DNA of 64,000 bases, taken from contig SEIO01000009.1 in NCBI GenBank assembly GCA_004145795.1, positions 19,178 through 83,177 of the forward strand. Reading direction: 5' to 3'. The position numbers were made by a program, and so were the translations under genes. The notes beneath the pieces were generated by a model. That model worked only from the letters and a program-made list of their open reading frames with translations. It was not told the DNA's origin and searched no databases. Position 1 is the first letter of the stretch. Every line of letters starts with the position of its first letter. The DNA is from Lentibacillus lipolyticus (GTDB lineage Bacteria > Bacillota > Bacilli > Bacillales > Amphibacillaceae). Below, piece by piece: positions 60,701 through 64,000 of this stretch.

Positions 60701-61513
60701 ATGACCAAAAAAATGGCATTTATCGGTGCTGGGTCGATGGCTGAGTCCATTTTGTCCGGCATATTGGCTAGCGGATTTTTATCAAAGGAAAATATTATCA
60801 TAACCAACAAATCAGATTTCGAAAGGCTGGAGCACTTAGAAAGGGAGTATCATATCCAGTATGTTGAGGATAAACAGGAGACTGTTGCCGGTGCGCATAT
60901 TGTGTTGCTTGCCGTGAAGCCATATGACATGGAGGCTGCAATTGAATCGATTCGTGCCTATTTGGATCCGGATCAATTACTTATATCCGTTGCTGCCGGT
61001 GTATCAACGGACACGATTTCGCAATTGCTGGGTCGTGAAATACCGGTCATCCGGGCGATGCCAAATACGTCAGCAGCGGCTGGTGCATCTGCTACTGCCG
61101 TTACGAGGGGACAGCATGCCACTGAAAGTCATCTCCGCACCGCACTTGAATTGTTCCGCACGATTGGAACGGCAACAGAGGTAGACGAGGAAGATATGCA
61201 TACAGTCACCGCGATTGCGGGAAGCGGACCGGCCTATGTTTATTATCTGGTTGAAGCTATGGAAGAGGCAGCTGTTGCGTCAGGACTCGACAAGCAAACA
61301 GTACATGAATTGCTTGTACAGACGATTGCCGGCGCCGGGGAAATGTTGAAGTCATCTGGGCAGGGGCCGACACAATTACGTAAAAATATCACAAGTCCAG
61401 GGGGTACCACCCAAGCCGGGTTAGAGGCTTTAGATAAAGGCCGTTTCCAGGAAACAGTCATCGCCTGTGTGGAAACGGCCCGTGAGCGATCAGTTGAATT
61501 AGGGAAGAAATGA
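60701..61513 (+). CDS. proC: Pyrroline-5-carboxylate reductase
   Basis: 270 aa from ATG 60701 (GAGGAGGGATTTGTGTT upstream). Reading frames extending upstream run through the T-box and are not real. Rossmann motif FIGAGSMAESILSG near 10; the C-terminal dimer domain has GSGPAYVY and TSPGGTTQAGLE. It makes proline from pyrroline-5-carboxylate with NAD(P)H; proline is also an osmoprotectant. Confidence 0.96.
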   Translation: MTKKMAFIGAGSMAESILSGILASGFLSKENIIITNKSDFERLEHLEREYHIQYVEDKQETVAGAHIVLLAVKPYDMEAAIESIRAYLDPDQLLISVAAGVSTDTISQLLGREIPVIRAMPNTSAAAGASATAVTRGQHATESHLRTALELFRTIGTATEVDEEDMHTVTAIAGSGPAYVYYLVEAMEEAAVASGLDKQTVHELLVQTIAGAGEMLKSSGQGPTQLRKNITSPGGTTQAGLEALDKGRFQETVIACVETARERSVELGKK

Positions 61514-61597
61514 TAAAACAAGGAACCGGTTATGCACCGGAGCTAAGAATGTATAAACCTTTTGGCTGTATTAAGCGCTTTGTCAGCTTTAGCCATG

Positions 61598-61716
61598 TCC
61601 AGCGCAAGCGCCTCCCCCCTCGAGGTCTTAAGCAAGAATTCTACGTGGCAAAACCGCCACTGCGAATTCCTGCTTAAGCTTTTCGGGGGTGAACAAGGCG
61701 CTTGTGCTTTTCTTAG
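61598..61716. repeat. Dispersed palindromic repeat, near-complete copy
   Basis: About 119 bases forming an imperfect palindrome. The left arm (AGCGCAAGCGCC..CTTAAGCAAGAATTC..GTGGC) faces a right arm (GCCACTGCGAATTCCTGCTTAAGC..AAGGCGCTTGTGCTTTT). The right arm matches the half copy at 4328-4384. It abuts the stop codon of the following minus-strand gene. Confidence 0.8.
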
Positions 61717-62051
61717 GATCCTTTGTTTTCCTGCATTTTTGCTTGCGTATGAAGGGTTGCAATCATACCATAAAAAGCGTAAAAAAATGCATCAGGTGCC
61801 GAAACCCGAATATGTCCAACTTTGCTCGTATCGAAATTTAAAGTTGATTCCAGCAGGCGGTAGGTGGAGTAGGCATAGAAACAAAAGTATATATAATCAA
61901 ACTTTGGCATTTTATCGTAAATGACGGAAATCTCATCTTTATAGTCGTCCAAGTTCCGTTCTGCCTCATCAATAAATGCCTGCAGGTCAGACAAATCAGC
62001 CTCTACAACTAAATCCCGTTCATTTTCCGTCCGAATGGTTGCCATCATCAT
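61713..62051 (-). CDS. Conserved-looking protein of unknown function
   Basis: 112 aa from ATG 62051 (AGAAAGGATGC upstream; ATG 62048 or 62045 also possible). The sequence is acidic in the first half with DLSDLQAFIDEAERNLDDYKDEI, then aromatic-rich FDYIYFCFYAYSTYRLLES. I do not recognise the family. The stop codon lies at the edge of the palindromic repeat, so the C-terminus may have been altered by the repeat. Confidence 0.6.
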   Translation of the reverse strand: MMMATIRTENERDLVVEADLSDLQAFIDEAERNLDDYKDEISVIYDKMPKFDYIYFCFYAYSTYRLLESTLNFDTSKVGHIRVSAPDAFFYAFYGMIATLHTQAKMQENKGS

Positions 62052-62166
62052 GCATCCTTTCTGCTTTAGAATATTTCCTATTATACAGTCTATCGGAAAA
62101 TGAACGTAAAGTCGGTGATACGCATCACACTTGCCCAACTTTGATTCATACGGAAAAAAATACTGC

Positions 62167-62198
62167 ACAAAAAACGCAAAGAATGTAGTCCTTTGCGT
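62167..62198 (-). terminator. Terminator after the DinB-like gene
   Basis: ACGCAAAG and CTTTGCGT pair; on the minus strand this is followed by TTTTTTG. Confidence 0.7.
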
Positions 62199-62321
62199 AG
62201 GCATTTATAGTATCCAAAAATTGATTGTAAAATAGGTGGTATGATTGTAACGGGGTATTCTAATTCCTTGAAAACAATCTTTAGTTGAATAAACCTCTAT
62301 AATTATTCTTGATCTAGTGTA

Positions 62322-62831
62322 TTATTTTGATAGTGCAATTTTAATATGGGCTAAGTGATGCTCTTCGTGCCAGGCCAACTTCGCAACTTTTGTTGCAACT
62401 GTTATTTTACCATTTACCTGATGAGTAAAAGCTCGATCTAATTGCTCTTCGGTTAAACTATGTCCTAAAGATATGATGCGCTCATTTATACCTTCTAACA
62501 TTTTGATAGAACTTTCGACAGGAAGCATTGTATCCGGTTGAATAGCCCATTTCTCTTGATCAAAATCTGGTATTGTTGGATTCTCATCTGTTAAAGCAAG
62601 CTTCAAACGTTGATACATGTTCAACTGAGAATCTGCAATGTGATGAACAAGCTCGCGAACTGACCAGCTGCCTTCACGATAAGTTCTGCTTAATTCCTCA
62701 TCACTTAATGATTCGACAGTTTCTCTTAATCGAATCGTGTAAGTTTCCATTTCCCTTAGCCATTCTTGAATATTTTCTAATGTTACTTTTTCAGGAACTT
62801 GAAGTTCCCCGATTGGGTACCTGACATTCAT
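62322..62831 (-). CDS. DinB/YfiT-family metal-dependent enzyme
   Basis: 169 aa four-helix DinB-type protein. The metal-binding triad is in ELVHHIADS and WHEEHHLAHI. The pattern matches YfiT/BstA-type proteins, some of which are bacillithiol-S-transferases; the substrate is not certain. GAAAGGGG precedes the ATG. Confidence 0.85.
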   Translation of the reverse strand: MNVRYPIGELQVPEKVTLENIQEWLREMETYTIRLRETVESLSDEELSRTYREGSWSVRELVHHIADSQLNMYQRLKLALTDENPTIPDFDQEKWAIQPDTMLPVESSIKMLEGINERIISLGHSLTEEQLDRAFTHQVNGKITVATKVAKLAWHEEHHLAHIKIALSK

Positions 62832-62871
62832 TCTTAATCCCCTTTCCAGAAAAAAAATCAGTAATTGTAAA

Positions 62872-63878
62872 TCAGCCTTTAACTTTCGGTTGTTGCACGA
62901 TCTCCCGGTTCAGTTTAAAAGAAAGTGCGAACCCAAGGATGGACGCTATGGCTGCAACGATAAAGGAAACATTTACGCCATGAATGAGTCCACTTACTTT
63001 CTCATTCGGTATGGCAGCCGTAGACATAATGGTGACAAGTATCGCAGTTCCAATCGACCCGGCAACTTGGCGGAATGTGTTATTCATCGCTGTCCCATGT
63101 TGAATCAGCTCATTGGGCAGCTGGTTCAACGCCAGGGTTGTCATGGGCATCATAATCATTGCAATAGAAATCATACGAATGCCGTTCATGGTTGCCAGAT
63201 AGGTGAAACTTGTATCCACAGACAAATTCGTAAACGTAAAAGTTGTTAATGATAATAGTAAAAGGCCGCCCCGGGCAAGCCATTTCCCCCCAAATTTATC
63301 AAAAAGATAACCGGTAATCGGGTTTGAAAATCCCATAATAATTGCGCCGGGCAACAACACAAGTCCGGATGTAAGTGCTGTAAATCCAAGCATATTCTGC
63401 ATGTATAATGGCAGTATAACATTCGTTCCAATCATTGCAGCGAAGGCAATCATTCCAAGACCGGTTGCTAAAGTAAAGGTTCCATGTTTAAACACCCTGA
63501 ATTCGAGTAACGGTTCCTTCAAACGCAGCTGTCTTGTAATGAAGACGTAGAGCGAAACACTGCCAATAATTAGGGATAGAATGACCTGATAACTGAGCCA
63601 GCCACTGTCACCTGCAGTACTGAATCCGTATAAGATTCCCCCGAAACCAATCGTTGAAAGAATAATCGATAATATGTCCAACCTCGGATTCTTCAATTCC
63701 GTCACGTTTTTCAGTAAGAAATAAGCCGCTATAATGTCTAAAATGGCAATTGGCAGTATAACGTAAAAAACACTGCGCCATACGAATTGATCAACGAGCC
63801 AGCCCGATAGACTTGGACCAATTGCCGGAGCGAACGCGATAACAAGTCCGAACAGTCCCATTGCCGTGCCCCTTATAA
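62872..63878 (-). pseudogene. DHA2-family MFS efflux transporter, 5' end lost at an IS element
   Basis: The readable part (329 aa from an internal ATG at 63861) starts in the middle of a DHA2-type (EmrB/QacA-like) transporter: RGTAMGLFGLVIAFAPAIGPSLSGW is normally found near residue 130-150. About ten helices remain of an expected 14. In-frame codons continue upstream (IIRGTAMG) until the IS3 terminal sequence begins near 63879. The missing N-terminal part is outside the window, so the gene is apparently disrupted. Confidence 0.75.
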
Positions 63879-64000
63879 TGGACCCAAGATTTTAGACACG
63901 AAAAAAGGAGATGTTAAGGTAGGTATATGAAACGCAAAAGATATACACCAGAATTCAAATCACAAATCGTGTTGGAAATCTTGAAGGAAGAAAAGGCAAT
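63879..64000 (+). mobile_element. IS3-family insertion sequence, left end (truncated by window)
   Basis: TGGACCCAAGATTTTAGACACG looks like an IS3-family terminal inverted repeat. It is followed after about 26 bases by a transposase orfA. The right end and any target-site duplication are beyond the window. Confidence 0.75.
63927..64000 (+). CDS. IS3-family transposase OrfA, N-terminal fragment
   Basis: The first 24 codons begin MKRKRYTPEFKSQIV and LEILKEEKA follows, the standard start of an IS3-type OrfA helix-turn-helix. It runs off the end of the window. Confidence 0.85.
   Translation, partial: MKRKRYTPEFKSQIVLEILKEEKA

Noticed and set aside
61562-61924. A 120-codon plus-strand open frame over the palindromic repeat
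   Set aside because: It runs through the repeat and antisense to the 112-aa gene, has no ribosome binding site, and has the composition of repeat-encoded spurious frames.

Overview
The window is the replication-origin region of a low-to-moderate GC, endospore-forming Firmicute of the family Bacillaceae. The gene order rpmH-dnaA-dnaN-rlbA-recF-remB-gyrB-gyrA to the right, and rnpA-yidC-jag-mnmE-mnmG-rsmG-noc-parA-parB to the left, is the conserved Bacillus oriC neighbourhood. YpjP, YyaC, YidC of the SpoIIIJ type and Noc point to a spore former. Protein style, the dispersed palindromic repeat and the IS3 element suggest a halotolerant genus near Virgibacillus, Lentibacillus or Oceanobacillus; that placement is inference only.

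Layout, left to right. 1-6.4 kb is an accessory-type strip: the tail of an acetolactate synthase-like gene, an aldehyde dehydrogenase, a TraB-family membrane protein, YpjP, a DCC-family protein, a GNAT acetyltransferase, PhhB and a DoxX-like protein, with two DnaA-box clusters. 6.4-13.2 kb is the WalRK operon (walR-walK-walH-walI-walJ-htrC), followed upstream by an M23 cell-wall endopeptidase with a WalR-type box in its control region. 15.3-21.6 kb carries purA, dnaC, rplI, gdpP and yybS. 21.8-24.4 kb is a rightward molybdate-transport operon behind a small membrane-protein gene. 24.6-30.9 kb holds rpsF-ssb-rpsR with an S6:S18-type leader, ychF, yyzM, an MscS channel, a YkvI-like transporter, yyaC and a DUF554 protein. 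30.9-35.3 kb contains a cysteine-desulfurase-like gene, parAB, noc and three parS-type sites. 35.4-42.0 kb is rsmG, mnmG, mnmE, jag, yidC, rnpA and rpmH.

oriC is split around dnaA: one DnaA-box cluster lies upstream (42.11-42.45 kb) and another lies downstream (43.94-44.03 kb), next to a DnaA-trio-like tract and an AT-rich unwinding region. Most genes left of dnaA are on the minus strand and nearly all to its right are on the plus strand, so they are co-oriented with the two outgoing forks. The exceptions (aldehyde dehydrogenase, GNAT, DoxX, mod operon, yyaC, yaaC, and the last genes on the right) are head-on.

To the right of gyrA, where Bacillus subtilis has an rRNA operon, there is instead a gene for a degenerate HD-GYP protein. 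It is followed by yaaC, guaB, dacA, pdxST, a T-box-controlled serS, tRNA-Ser(UGA) and a T-box-controlled proC. The right edge has a palindromic dispersed repeat, an unknown gene, a DinB/YfiT-type protein, and a drug-efflux MFS gene apparently broken by an IS3-family element that runs off the end.

I did not find a CRISPR array, prophage, toxin-antitoxin cassette or recognisable defence island. The most notable signals are regulatory or structural: origin-distal DnaA-box clusters, a degenerate parS inside parA, a WalR box before an M23 hydrolase, the HD-less HD-GYP protein, the dispersed palindrome, and a GC-rich structured gyrB-gyrA spacer.
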